From the NCBI GenBank assembly GCA_964648365.1, contig CAZYLK010000023.1, forward strand, positions 1 through 51,599: 51,599 nucleotides of DNA. The letters are read 5' to 3'. Made by a program: the position numbers and the translations under genes. The notes under the pieces were generated by a model. It was not told where the DNA came from. It saw only the letters and a program-made list of their open reading frames with translations, and searched no databases. Below, piece by piece: positions 7,788 through 16,336 of the stretch (position 1 is its first letter; the number at the start of each line of letters is the position of its first letter). This DNA comes from SURF-32 sp964648365 (GTDB lineage: Bacteria > Planctomycetota > Phycisphaerae > UBA1845).

Positions 7788-7873
7788 TGGTTCACCGGGG
7801 CGACCCGGCCATCCGATTCCGACGCGCGGCGCGCCACGAGAATGGCATGATACATTCGGACGAGAGCCCATTG

Positions 7874-9415
7874 ATGACCGTAGATCGCGATAACCCTGAC
7901 GGCCGGCGGACCGTCCTCGTCACCGGCGCCACCGGCTACATCGGCGGTCGGCTGGTTCCGCGACTTCTCAGCGCCGGCTATCGCGTCCGCTGCATCGTGC
8001 GTTGCGCCCGAAAGCTGGAGGCTCGGCCGTGGATCGCCGACCCGGGTGTGGAGGTCGTCGCGTGTGACGTCGGCGATACGGATCGGCTTCGCCACGCCAT
8101 GTCCGGCTGCCGAGCCGCATTCTACCTGGTCCACTCGATGATCGTCGCCGGTCCGGCGTATCGTGATCAGGATCGGCGGCTGGCTGAGTCGTTTTCCCGC
8201 GCGGCATCGAGCGCGGCAGTCCCGCGCATCATCTATCTGGGTGGGCTTGGCGAGCATCAGGAAGGTCTCAGCGAACACCTGACCTCGCGGCGCGAAGTCG
8301 AAGCGGCGTTGAAGTCCGGCGAGGTTCCCGTCACGGTGCTGCGGGCGGCGATGATCGTCGGCTCAGGCTCCGCATCGTTTGAGATACTGCGCTATCTGGT
8401 CGAACGTCTGCCGATCATGGTGACGCCGCGCTGGGTCAGCACCCCGTGCCAACCCATCGCCGTCCGGGACGTACTTCACTACCTGGTCGCCTGCCTCGAG
8501 ACACCCGAGACGACAGGCCGCGTGCTCGACATCGGCGGTCCGGATGTAGTGACCTATCGGGAACTGATGGACCTGATGGGCGATGCGCTCGGATTGCGCC
8601 GTCGCCTGGTCATCCCCGTCCCCGTGCTGACGCCGCGGCTGAGTTCGCTCTGGATTCACATCGTCACGCCGATCAATCACCGCATTGCCCGGCCGCTGGC
8701 GGAGGGCCTGCGCAATCGCGTCGTCTGCCGCAACGACGACGCTGCCCGCCTCATGCCGCACCGGTGCCTGACGGTCAAAGCCGCCATCGAGGCGGCCGTC
8801 GGAAAGTTCACCGTCAGCGACGTGGAAACGACGTGGGCGGACGCGGGACCGATCCCCGGGGACGCCGACTGGTCCGGCGGCACGGTGCTGATGGATCGCC
8901 GCAGCATCCCGGTCCAGGCGACGTGCGCTGAAGTATTTGCCACCGTCTGTCGCCTGGGCGGACTCAACGGCTACTTCGCCGCGGACTGGCTCTGGCATCT
9001 TCGCGGCATGATGGATCGATGCCTCGGCGGGCCCGGACTGCGCCGCGGCCGACGCCATCCGGAACGGCTCGCGTTCGGAGAGGCCCTCGACTTCTGGCGC
9101 GTCACAGCCATCGAACAGGACAGTCGGCTGGAGCTGCGCGCCGAGATGCGCTTGCCCGGCGAAGCGACGCTGACCTTTGAGGTCACGCCATCGTCGGACG
9201 CGTCGTGCAGCCTGACGCAGACGGCGCGGTTCAAGCCGCGTGGGTTGTCCGGCCTGCTCTACTGGTACGCGGTGGCGCCGCTGCACGGGGTCGTGTTCCT
9301 CGGCATGTTGCAGGGGATTCGTCGAAGCGCCGAGGCCCGCGCCGGCGGACGCGGCAGGTCCGTCGCAGCCGGCCGCCTCCCCGAAAACGCGGCCGGCGGG
9401 CACTCGAGACCGTAA
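7874..9415 (+). CDS. NAD(P)-binding SDR with C-terminal DUF2867 domain
   Basis: A 513-residue protein. Residues 13-300 form an atypical short-chain dehydrogenase/reductase with the nucleotide loop GATGYIGG (18-25), a YLVHSM stretch and TVLRAAMIVGSGS. Residues from about 330 on match DUF2867, a SRPBCC-like domain, including LWHLRGMMDRCLGGPGLRRG and a final LLYWYAVAPLHGVVF. This fusion occurs in many bacteria next to MerR-B12 (LitR/CarH) regulators, with photolyases, lipocalins or carotenoid genes. The reaction is unknown. The start is the ATG at 7874; upstream in-frame GTG 7778 and ATG 7847 are possible but would overlap or crowd the previous gene. Confidence 0.85.
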   Translation: MTVDRDNPDGRRTVLVTGATGYIGGRLVPRLLSAGYRVRCIVRCARKLEARPWIADPGVEVVACDVGDTDRLRHAMSGCRAAFYLVHSMIVAGPAYRDQDRRLAESFSRAASSAAVPRIIYLGGLGEHQEGLSEHLTSRREVEAALKSGEVPVTVLRAAMIVGSGSASFEILRYLVERLPIMVTPRWVSTPCQPIAVRDVLHYLVACLETPETTGRVLDIGGPDVVTYRELMDLMGDALGLRRRLVIPVPVLTPRLSSLWIHIVTPINHRIARPLAEGLRNRVVCRNDDAARLMPHRCLTVKAAIEAAVGKFTVSDVETTWADAGPIPGDADWSGGTVLMDRRSIPVQATCAEVFATVCRLGGLNGYFAADWLWHLRGMMDRCLGGPGLRRGRRHPERLAFGEALDFWRVTAIEQDSRLELRAEMRLPGEATLTFEVTPSSDASCSLTQTARFKPRGLSGLLYWYAVAPLHGVVFLGMLQGIRRSAEARAGGRGRSVAAGRLPENAAGGHSRP

Positions 9416-9467
9416 CGCGAATCGCCACGCCGCTCGAGTGAGTTTCTCGCGAAGGGCGGCCTTGTGG

Positions 9468-9473
9468 TAGAAT
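9468..9473 (+). promoter_or_regulatory. -10 box before the dockerin-like protein
   Basis: TAGAAT in the context GTGGTAGAATAG resembles the TACAAT boxes at 167 and 1526. It lies about 30 nt before the GTG at 9505. No clear -35 is visible. Confidence 0.4.
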
Positions 9474-9504
9474 AGCACGTGGCCGGAAGAAAAGGGGGTG
9501 TCCC

Positions 9505-10716
9505 GTGCTGACCCGATACACGTTGATCGCCGTGGGCTGGGCCGCCGTCGTGTCGCCGCGCGAGCCATTCACACCTGCGGGTCGTGTGCAAGCTGCCGAC
9601 CCGGCGGCACGCGTCGCAGCCTCCCCGCTCGATCCGGCGGCCGGCCGCGGCTTCGTCATCGACCATCGCCACGTCGAGTGGTTCGCGTTCATCCCCCCCG
9701 ACAAGCTCGCCGCCGCCGGCGCGCTGCGGATGCTGTTTTCCGATCGCTCGGTGGGACAGAACGTCAACGAATCGCTGGATTGCCTGACCGCGGCAAGCTG
9801 GCCGCAGTCGCCGGCGCTGTGCCGGCGCGACTATGTCGATGAGTGGAACTGGAAGACCTTCAGCCTGGCGGACTGGGAGAACAAGCGGGTGCCGGCGCGC
9901 ATCCTCTTCGATCCCGATCCGGTGACCTACAACCGTACACACTGGACGTTCGAGTATCGCGCCGGCGACTGGAGCGAACTGACGCGCGATTTCGTGACGT
10001 CCCTCGCGCCGCAGTACCTGCCCGACAAAGACGTGCTTTCCTACCAGTTCAGCTATCTGAACGTCGATGAAGGCAGCGACATCGCCGACCCGCAGCGCGG
10101 CTTCTTCGCCGACCAGCCTGAGCGGTACGACGTGCATGATCTGGAGGCGCTGATCTCCGCCCATCCGGACAAGGTATTTGTATTCTGGACCGCCAGCCTC
10201 GCGCGCGGCATCGGCTCGTCCGTCGCGACGCAGTTCAACGCCCGGCTGCGCGCTTACTGTGCCCAGCGCGGACACGTGCTGTTCGATTTCGCTGACATCG
10301 AATCGCACACGCCGGAGGGGCGGCCGTGCTTCGATAATCGCGACGGCATCCCCTACGAAGCGATGAACGGCCGGTACGAGAACTACCCCGACGACGGGCA
10401 CGACTATCCCGCCATCTGCCAGGACTACACCACCGAGGTGGACGGCGGGCACCTGGGCAGCGTCTCGGCCGCACGGATCGAAATCGCGAAGGGGCTATGG
10501 GTGCTGATGGCGCGGCTGGCCGGCTGGGAACCGATGTTCGGCGACTTCGACGGCGATGAGCGCATCACGCTGGCGGATCACCTCCGACTCCATGAATGCC
10601 TGAGCGGGCCGGGGCAGCCCTATGCGGGCGCGTGCGCGGCCGGCGACTGGGATCTGGACCGTGACGTAGATCTGGCCGACGTGGCCGAGTTCGCGCGGCA
10701 ATTCACCGGGCAATAG
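9505..10716 (+). CDS. Secreted SGNH-like hydrolase with C-terminal calcium-loop (dockerin-like) repeats
   Basis: A 403-residue protein. The GTG at 9505 follows AAGGGGG. The N-terminus is a weak signal peptide. The body shows a Ser-containing block (LFSDRSVGQNVN), VFVFWTASL, DFADIESH and a late GGHLGSVSAARIEIAKGLW. This layout recalls SGNH hydrolases, with Ser early and His late, but the assignment is tentative. Two EF-hand/dockerin-type calcium loops close the protein, DFDGDERITLADH near residue 346 and DWDLDRDVDLADV near 382, as in many planctomycete exported proteins. Substrate unknown; esterase or carbohydrate deacetylase activity is a guess. Confidence 0.7.
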   Translation: MLTRYTLIAVGWAAVVSPREPFTPAGRVQAADPAARVAASPLDPAAGRGFVIDHRHVEWFAFIPPDKLAAAGALRMLFSDRSVGQNVNESLDCLTAASWPQSPALCRRDYVDEWNWKTFSLADWENKRVPARILFDPDPVTYNRTHWTFEYRAGDWSELTRDFVTSLAPQYLPDKDVLSYQFSYLNVDEGSDIADPQRGFFADQPERYDVHDLEALISAHPDKVFVFWTASLARGIGSSVATQFNARLRAYCAQRGHVLFDFADIESHTPEGRPCFDNRDGIPYEAMNGRYENYPDDGHDYPAICQDYTTEVDGGHLGSVSAARIEIAKGLWVLMARLAGWEPMFGDFDGDERITLADHLRLHECLSGPGQPYAGACAAGDWDLDRDVDLADVAEFARQFTGQ

Positions 10717-10800
10717 CGGGGGTCGAGGGATCGGGGATCAGGGCGTGAGGGAGGAAGCGTGCGGGAGCCGCGCGGGTTCATTCTCTTCCTCCTCGGTTCT

Positions 10801-10911
10801 GCATCCGCGTTCATCCGCGTTCATCCGCGGTTCATCTCTCCGCGCAGACGTAGATCGATCCGCCGGCCGATTCCGACCGCAGATGAACGCGGATGAACGC
10901 GGATCGGAGGA
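10801..10911. repeat. Facing arms of the ATCCGCGTTCATC repeat family
   Basis: Units of ATCCGCGTTC with CATCCGCGGTT at about 10801-10836 are matched in reverse by CCGCAGATGAACGCGGATGA at about 10878-10911. The two blocks could pair into a long hairpin. The same words recur at 40622-41222. The 254-bp gap 10717-10970 holds nothing else. Confidence 0.75.
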
Positions 10912-10970
10912 AGACGGCGTCAGCGAGACGGCGTTGACCCCGCAGCGTACGTTCTGAATCCGGGCGGCGG

Positions 10971-11180
10971 TTACGCCGCGTCGTCGCTCGTCGTTGGGTC
11001 GCCTTTGCCCACGATAATGGGCGGCACGACGACAATCGCCGTGGCCACGACCATGATCAGCGCCATCATCAGCATCGCACCCGACGAGCCGATGCGCAGG
11101 CTGGCCTGACTGAATATCAGCAGCCCGAAGAGCACCAGCGCCAGCGCGACGAGCCCACGGATCGTCCAGTTCTTGAGCAT
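10971..11180 (-). CDS. Small two-helix membrane protein
   Basis: A 69-residue hypothetical protein. After a short basic N-terminus (MLKNWTIRG) come two predicted membrane spans, LVALALVLFGLLIFSQASL and AMLMMALIMVVATAIVVVP, and a short hydrophilic tail ending DPTTSDDAA. AAAGGTGG lies about six bases before the ATG at 11180; a GTG one codon upstream is an alternative. No family recognised. It lies downstream of the DUF1579 gene on the same strand but beyond a terminator, so it is probably transcribed on its own. Confidence 0.6.
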   Translation of the reverse strand: MLKNWTIRGLVALALVLFGLLIFSQASLRIGSSGAMLMMALIMVVATAIVVVPPIIVGKGDPTTSDDAA

Positions 11181-11366
11181 CACTCACCACCTTTCGGCGG
11201 TGAATCGGCCAATGCCCGTCCTCAGTTTTGCTCCCCATGCCCGACTGACCCATAAGCGGGCGGATGAGCGCGACAGCCTGTCTGCCTGACTCGGACGGAG
11301 CCGGTGGGTGGCCAATCCGGCGCAAACGAACCACTCGCGTTATCGGCGTTGTACGAGCCGATGCGG

Positions 11367-11405
11367 TAAAAACACACACCGCCGGATCGTGGACCGATCC
11401 GGCGG
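11367..11405 (-). terminator. Rho-independent terminator of the DUF1579 gene
   Basis: An 11-bp perfect stem (CCGCCGGATCG / CGATCCGGCGG, loop 11390-11394) is followed on the minus strand by TGTGTGTTTTTA. It lies about 40 nt past the stop codon at 11447. Confidence 0.75.
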
Positions 11406-11446
11406 CGGAAGTGCGTGCCGCTGCGATTTTCCAGCAGTACGCGGGC

Positions 11447-12022
11447 TTACTTGCGGCGATGGCTGGTGCCGGTCATCGACATGGTCTTCATCAAACCGCC
11501 CATCGCATACTCAGTCCACTCCCATTCCATCGTGTCCGGATCGGTGAACTTCACCCAACCCTTGGTCGAGGTCTTGCCGAACGGCGTGTAGCTGGTGCCC
11601 TTCATCGTCCAGATCCCCTTCTTCGCGTCGTAGCGGCTCTCGCCGACGGCGAAGCTGCCCATGCTGTCCACCCACGTCGAGCGGTACTTCTTCGCCTTGG
11701 CGTCGTACATCCAGGTGGCGGTGCCCTTCATGTCGCCCCACTCGTCCATCGTGAACGTGCCACTGGACACCAGGTACCAGCCGTCGCCTTCCCAGCGGAC
11801 GGTCTCGGTGGCACGACACTTGAGCGTCTCATCCAGCCCGCACATCGTCGCCTCGCCGGTCGAGTCCCAGGTGCCGGCGAAGGCGTCCAGGCGATCGAGT
11901 TCCACCGGCCGCTGCGGCTTCATCGCCTTCATTTCTTCGATCGTCATCTTGGGCGCGCAGCCGGTCAGCGGCGCCATGGTGACGAGCAGCAACAAAGACG
12001 CAACCACGTGTTTACGTGTCAT
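11447..12022 (-). CDS. DUF1579 lipoprotein
   Basis: A 191-residue lipoprotein with lipobox LTGC (Cys22), then LDAFAGTWDSTGEATM, the DUF1579 opening, and a beta-rich body with repeated W-containing strands (GTATWMYDAKAKKYRSTWVD, KGIWTMKGTSYT). DUF1579 proteins are lipocalin- or FABP-like barrels of unknown ligand, frequent in Planctomycetota. GGAG lies about nine bases upstream of the ATG. A terminator follows at 11367-11405. The gap 11184-11446 holds only that terminator. Confidence 0.88.
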   Translation of the reverse strand: MTRKHVVASLLLLVTMAPLTGCAPKMTIEEMKAMKPQRPVELDRLDAFAGTWDSTGEATMCGLDETLKCRATETVRWEGDGWYLVSSGTFTMDEWGDMKGTATWMYDAKAKKYRSTWVDSMGSFAVGESRYDAKKGIWTMKGTSYTPFGKTSTKGWVKFTDPDTMEWEWTEYAMGGLMKTMSMTGTSHRRK

Positions 12023-12095
12023 CAGTCGATCTCCAATTCAAAAAAAACGAAGACATGCGACGGCGCCCCGATCGGGGCAGACCGTCCATGGAGCG

Positions 12096-12416
12096 GCGGG
12101 CTTCAGCCCGCACGGTAAATCACACTGTCCGACCGCGCCTGCCAGATGCAGGGTGTATTCGCCGGGGGAGATTGAGCGCTGAGCGGCCGCATCTGTCAAG
12201 CCGCGGCGGACCCGCCGGTCGCCGGCGGGGTGCGTAAGACAATCGGCCGGCTCTTCCTGGCGAGCCGTGGGCTTTAGCCCGCGCGGTCTTTCGATCGGAG
12301 GATCCAGGCGGGCGGGCTTCACGCACTCGCACCCTGTCACGCAGCAGCCCAAACGCCCGCTCGGGAGCGCGGCATAGGTTCCAGAGGGTCCGCGCGGGCT
12401 GAAGCCACGCGGCTCG
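12096..12416. repeat. Cluster of CGGGCTGAAGCCCG palindromic repeats
   Basis: GCGGGCTTCAGCCCGC lies at 12096-12111, GTGGGCTTTAGCCCGC at 12267-12282, a partial copy near 12311-12322, and a copy with the CACGCGGCTCGC flank at about 12391-12416. Related copies lie at 43976-44003, 44101-44124 and 50092-50118. The gap 12023-12523 holds only these. Confidence 0.75.
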
Positions 12417-12523
12417 CTCAGAAGCACCCGCCGGCGGTGTCCCATAAGCGCGGTCCGACCGGCCCGCACAACTTCCTACGGTCCCCGAACCCGCGCCGCG
12501 CTTCACTCGCCGCTGCGCAGCGC

Positions 12524-12529
12524 TAAAAT
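12524..12529 (+). promoter_or_regulatory. -10 box of the sigma-kinase pair
   Basis: TAAAAT follows CGCTGCGCAGCGC. It overlaps an in-frame ATG at 12528, which argues against that codon as the start and for the ATG at 12648. Confidence 0.4.
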
Positions 12530-12647
12530 GGGTGGGTTCCCGCTGTCCGTCGAGCGTCTGCGTGAATCCGCTGCCGTAACCGTGTGCATCAATGTGTGTC
12601 GCGCCGTCCGCCGCGTTGAAGCGGGCGTCGCCGGAGCGTCGTCGCCC

Positions 12648-13193
12648 ATGATCTCGGCCGAAGGCAGTTCGCAACCGGTCGCGACCCCCCTCCCCGGCGT
12701 GTACGAGGACTTGCGCCGCCTGGCGTCGAGTTATCTGAGCCGCCAACCCCGCAACCACACGCTGGATCCGACCGCCCTCGTCCACGAGGCGTACCTGCGC
12801 CTGATCCAACAGGGGAACCTGTCGACCATGGACCGGACCCACTGCTATTGCGTCGCGGCCAAGGCGATGCGGAGCGTGCTGGTTGATCACGCCCGTCGCA
12901 AGAAGGCGGTCAAGCGCGGCGGCGACGGTCGCCGCGTGCCCATCGACGACGTCGTCGCGATGTACGAGGCCAAGGCGTTCGACCTGGTCGTGCTCGACGA
13001 GGCGCTGACGGCCCTGACGGCGCTCGATCCGCAACTGACGCGCATCGTGGAACTTCGCTTCTTCGGCGGTATGACTGAGCGCGAGATCGGCGACGCCCTG
13101 GGCGTGTCCGAACGGACCGTGCGCCGCGAGTGGAAGCTGGCAAAGATGTGGCTCTTCCGATGCCTGCGCGGAGGGCCGGCGGATGACGCGTGA
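12648..13193 (+). CDS. ECF-type RNA polymerase sigma factor
   Basis: A 181-residue sigma factor of the planctomycete/acidobacterial ECF group usually found beside Ser/Thr kinases. Region 2 is visible as YEDLRRLASSYLSRQ and LDPTALVHEAYLRLI, with YCVAAKAMRSVLVDHARR after it. Region 4 is LPELRFFGGMTEREIG-like (IVELRFFGGMTEREIGDALG, then VSERTVRREWKLAKMWL). No anti-sigma factor is adjacent. Instead the kinase gene starts 11 bp before this stop, so the pair is translationally coupled and the kinase may control the sigma factor. The start has GGAG 12 bases upstream; the exact start is uncertain. Confidence 0.88.
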   Translation: MISAEGSSQPVATPLPGVYEDLRRLASSYLSRQPRNHTLDPTALVHEAYLRLIQQGNLSTMDRTHCYCVAAKAMRSVLVDHARRKKAVKRGGDGRRVPIDDVVAMYEAKAFDLVVLDEALTALTALDPQLTRIVELRFFGGMTEREIGDALGVSERTVRREWKLAKMWLFRCLRGGPADDA

Positions 13194-15621
13194 GCGGTGG
13201 CTGCTGCTGAAGCATCTCGTCGACGAGGCGCGCGAGCGGCCCGCGCCGGCTCGACGTGCGTTTCTGGACTCCGCATGCAAGGATGACGCCGACCTGCGTG
13301 CCTCCGTCGAAGATCTGCTCGCGGCCGAGGCGCCGTCGGATGACTTCCTCGAACCCCCCGTCGATGCCACCGCCAGCGGACTGGTCATGGAGGCGGTTTC
13401 CGCCTCGTCCATTGGCCGCCGCGTCGGGCCGTACCTGCTGACCGAGTACGTCGCGTCCGGTGGCATGGGCTCGGTCTACAAGGCCGTCCACACGCATCGG
13501 CCGGATGACAGACCGGTGGCCGTCAAGCTCGTCCGATGGGGCGCCATGACGGACGAGATGACGCGCCGCTTTCACCAGGAGCGGCGGGCGCTGGCGGCCT
13601 TGACGCACCCCAACATCACCACGCTGCTCGACGGCGGCGCGGCCGCGGACGGCACGCCCTACCTCGTGATGGAATACATCGACGGGCTGCCGATCCACGA
13701 GTTCTGCCGCGCAAACCGGCTGTCGTTGCACGAGCGGATGGACCTCTTCCAGCAGGTCTGCGCGGCCGTGCAGTTCGCCCACAAGAGCCTCATCGTTCAC
13801 CGGGATTTGAAGCCCAGCAACATCCTGGTGACCACCGACGGCGTCCCCAAGCTGCTCGACTTCGGACTGGCCAAACTGCTGGGCGCGCCGTTGATGACCG
13901 GACCGTTGCACCAGACGCTGACGCTGGCGCGGGTGATGACACCGCAGTACGCCAGTCCCGAGCAGCTTCGCGGTGAGGCCATCACCACGGCGACGGACAT
14001 CTACTCGCTGGGCGTCGTCCTTTACGAGTTGATCACGGGCGCGAGACCCTACGAACTGGAGGGGCTGGATCGGGCGCACGTCGAACGCCTCGTGTGCGAC
14101 GTAGAACCGCCGATGCCCAGCGCGCGAATCAGCCGGGCGCGTTCCAGCCGGCGCGATGCGCACGCGCCAGACACCGCAGCGCGGGAAGCGGACGACGTAT
14201 TGAAATCCCGCCGCGCCGAACCGGCACGGGAGGACGCCAGTGAGTTCGGCGGCGTCGCACCGGAACAGGTGCAGCGCCGGCTGCGCGGCGATCTGGACAA
14301 CATCGTTTCGCGGGCGATTCACAAGTCGCCCGAGCGCCGCTACGGCTCCGCCGATCAACTGGCCGACGATATTCGCCGTCATCTCGAAGGATTGCCCGTC
14401 CTCGCCCGTCGCGACACGTTCGCCTATCGCAGCGCCAAGTTCGTGCGGCGGCACTCGGTCGCCGTGCTGACGGCCGTCATTCTGTCGGTCTCCCTGATCG
14501 GTGGCATGGTCGGTACGACGGTCGGCCTGATCCGCACCGAGCGGGCGCGCGTGGACGCCGCGAGCGAAGCCATGCGGGCGAAGCTGGAGGCCCGCAAGGC
14601 GGAGAACACGGCCGCGTTCCTGCGCAGCATGTTGGCCATGGCCGATCCGCTCGACGCGGCCGGTCCGGACATTACGCTGCGCGAAGTGCTGGACGAGGCG
14701 TTGCAGCGGATGGCGACGCAGTTTGTCGGACAGCCGGAGGTTGAAGCGTCGCTGCGCGATACCATCGGCACGACCTACATGCGGCTGGGCGCGTTCGAGC
14801 GGGCGCGGCAGGAGTTGGAGACCGCCGTATCCATGAGCCGGCAGGCGCTGGGCAGCGACCATCCCGACCTGGCCCGCTGCCTGCATCATTACGCCACACT
14901 GCTGGAGATCACCGAGGACGAGACGCAGGCCTCCGCCTGTCATCGCGAGGCGCTGGAGATCCGGCGACGGGCGCTGGGCGTGCAACATCCCGAAGTGGCC
15001 GACAGCCTCAGCGCCCTGGCGGGCCTGGAGCGCCGCCGCGGCTACTACATCGCCGCGGAAGAACTGTATCGCGAAGCGCTCAACATCCGCCGGCGATGCT
15101 ACGGCGAAGACCACCCCGCCGTGGCCGAATCCCTCAATGATCTGGCCGTGCTCAGCTTCTCATCCGGCGACTTCCTCGCAGCCGACGCACTCATCGAGCG
15201 CTCGCTCCAGATGCATCGCACGCTGCGCGGCGACGAACACCCGTCCACGCTGATCACGATCTACAACATGGGCAGCTTTTTGCGCGACCGGGCCCAGTTC
15301 GAGCAGGCGGAGCCCCTGTTCGCTCAGGTCGTCGAGGTCGCCAAGCGCACGCTGCCCGAAGGTCACTGGCAGACGGCGGTCTTCCAGACCAGCTACGGCC
15401 TGTGCCTGCGCGTGCTGGGCCGATACGACGAGGCGGAGACGCAGTTGCTGGAGGCTTACCCCGCGCTGGCGTCGTCACTCGGGCTGGAACATCACTACAC
15501 GCGGCAGTCCGTCCTGCAACTGATCCATCTGTACGAAAAGTGGGACAAGCCCGAGCGGGCGGCGGAATACCGCGCGGCCGTCAGCCCGCGGCGCATCGTC
15601 GGGATGCCGTTTGAGTGGTAG
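13183..15621 (+). CDS. Membrane Ser/Thr protein kinase with C-terminal TPR repeats
   Basis: An 812-residue kinase. The catalytic domain spans about residues 83-410, with Gly-loop ASGGMGSVYKA (91-101), Lys115 in VAVK, HRDLKPSN from 206, DFGLAK from 226 and a SPEQ motif at 258-261. All key residues are present, so it should be active. A Pro/Arg-rich insert (about 300-370) interrupts the C-lobe. One membrane helix (AVLTAVILSVSLIGGMVGTT, about 424-446) leads to extracytoplasmic TPR repeats of the kinesin-light-chain type (ALEIRRRALGVQHPEVADSL, ALNIRRRCYGEDHPAVAESL). Such kinases signal to the coupled ECF sigma factor upstream. The last residues RRIVGMPFEW recur at 16304-16336. Confidence 0.93.
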   Translation: MTRERWLLLKHLVDEARERPAPARRAFLDSACKDDADLRASVEDLLAAEAPSDDFLEPPVDATASGLVMEAVSASSIGRRVGPYLLTEYVASGGMGSVYKAVHTHRPDDRPVAVKLVRWGAMTDEMTRRFHQERRALAALTHPNITTLLDGGAAADGTPYLVMEYIDGLPIHEFCRANRLSLHERMDLFQQVCAAVQFAHKSLIVHRDLKPSNILVTTDGVPKLLDFGLAKLLGAPLMTGPLHQTLTLARVMTPQYASPEQLRGEAITTATDIYSLGVVLYELITGARPYELEGLDRAHVERLVCDVEPPMPSARISRARSSRRDAHAPDTAAREADDVLKSRRAEPAREDASEFGGVAPEQVQRRLRGDLDNIVSRAIHKSPERRYGSADQLADDIRRHLEGLPVLARRDTFAYRSAKFVRRHSVAVLTAVILSVSLIGGMVGTTVGLIRTERARVDAASEAMRAKLEARKAENTAAFLRSMLAMADPLDAAGPDITLREVLDEALQRMATQFVGQPEVEASLRDTIGTTYMRLGAFERARQELETAVSMSRQALGSDHPDLARCLHHYATLLEITEDETQASACHREALEIRRRALGVQHPEVADSLSALAGLERRRGYYIAAEELYREALNIRRRCYGEDHPAVAESLNDLAVLSFSSGDFLAADALIERSLQMHRTLRGDEHPSTLITIYNMGSFLRDRAQFEQAEPLFAQVVEVAKRTLPEGHWQTAVFQTSYGLCLRVLGRYDEAETQLLEAYPALASSLGLEHHYTRQSVLQLIHLYEKWDKPERAAEYRAAVSPRRIVGMPFEW

Positions 15622-15707
15622 GCGCCGGCAAAGGTAGCGCGGCAGTATGGGTAACGACAGGACCACCCGAGAATGGACGGAAACACCCACGCGTCAGATG
15701 AGATCAC

Positions 15708-16007
15708 CTAGCTCAGGCGATCTCGCCATTTTTCCGGATCTCGCGCGGAATGGAATACACCGTACACGCACACAGAACCATCCGCGTGGTCGTAGAACGC
15801 CGCGTACGGAAAGCGACGAATAAGTGCGCGTCGGTAGTCCGCATGCACCACCGCGTGAAGTTCGGGGTGACGACGGATATTCTGAAGGCAGGCATCAACG
15901 GCGCAGAGGAACTCCTCGCCTAAACCGGTTCGACGGGACTCGTACCAGCGGTATGCCTCCTCGATGTCCCGCTCGGCCTCCGGCGCAATGATTAACTCAG
16001 CGCTCAT
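15708..16007 (-). CDS. RelE/ParE-family toxin
   Basis: A 99-residue toxin. Family signatures are LIIAPEAERDIEEAYRWYE at the N-terminus, GEEFLCAVDACLQNIRRHPE in the middle and RRALIRRFPYAAFYDHADGSV followed by VFHSARDP at the end, with the basic and aromatic residues typical of ParE/RelE folds. ParE-type members poison gyrase and RelE types cleave mRNA at the ribosome; sequence alone does not decide. The ATG at 16007 overlaps the antitoxin stop by 11 bp, the standard coupled layout. A GTG at 16016 is an alternative. Confidence 0.88.
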   Translation of the reverse strand: MSAELIIAPEAERDIEEAYRWYESRRTGLGEEFLCAVDACLQNIRRHPELHAVVHADYRRALIRRFPYAAFYDHADGSVCVYGVFHSARDPEKWRDRLS

Positions 16008-16221
16008 GCCGGGCACGAATCCGTCGCTGGACTTCCTCCCAACTCAAGCCTGATCCGGGGTGCTTGAGCAGGTTGGCCTTCCGGCGCGCCAGCTCATCCT
16101 TCTGCCAGGCATGGACAGGTACAGACGTCGGGTCGGACGCCAGGTCGTCCCAGAGATCCTCGACCAGTTGGAGTTTCTCCGATGGCGAGAGGTCGAAGAC
16201 AGACGGTCCCGTGGTTTCCAT
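15997..16221 (-). CDS. Antitoxin of the ParE-type module (addiction module component family)
   Basis: A 74-residue antitoxin of the short 'addiction module component' family: LSPSEKLQLVEDLWDDLAS, then VPVHAWQKDELARRKANL and SWEEVQRRIR at the end. The family partners RelE/ParE toxins and neutralises them by direct binding. GGAG lies seven bases upstream of the ATG. The pair is antisense to the flanking kinase direction. Confidence 0.87.
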   Translation of the reverse strand: METTGPSVFDLSPSEKLQLVEDLWDDLASDPTSVPVHAWQKDELARRKANLLKHPGSGLSWEEVQRRIRARHER

Positions 16222-16303
16222 GACGAAGCTCCCGGAGCAGGGCGGGCAACAGTGCCTCCTGCACCCTGATTATTCATCGCAACGGCATTGGTGGCAAGCG
16301 GCA

Positions 16304-16336
16304 CGGCGCATCGTGGCCATGCCGTTCGAGTGGTAG
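16304..16336 (+). pseudogene. Relic of a second kinase C-terminus (RRIVAMPFEW-stop)
   Basis: The last 10 codons and stop of the upstream kinase (15589-15621) are repeated here. Over 36 bp, 32 match, and the differences are one Gly-to-Ala codon plus synonymous third positions (GTC/GTG, TTT/TTC). No kinase or TPR sequence precedes it. It is either the remains of a tandem kinase paralogue or a duplication flanking the toxin-antitoxin insert. Confidence 0.55.

Noticed and set aside
12528..12647. In-frame upstream start of the sigma factor
   Set aside because: The ATG overlaps the TAAAAT box and adds 40 residues without family similarity.
12910..15114. Long antisense frame across the sigma-kinase pair
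   Set aside because: The sense strand has unmistakable sigma and kinase motifs; the antisense translation shows none.
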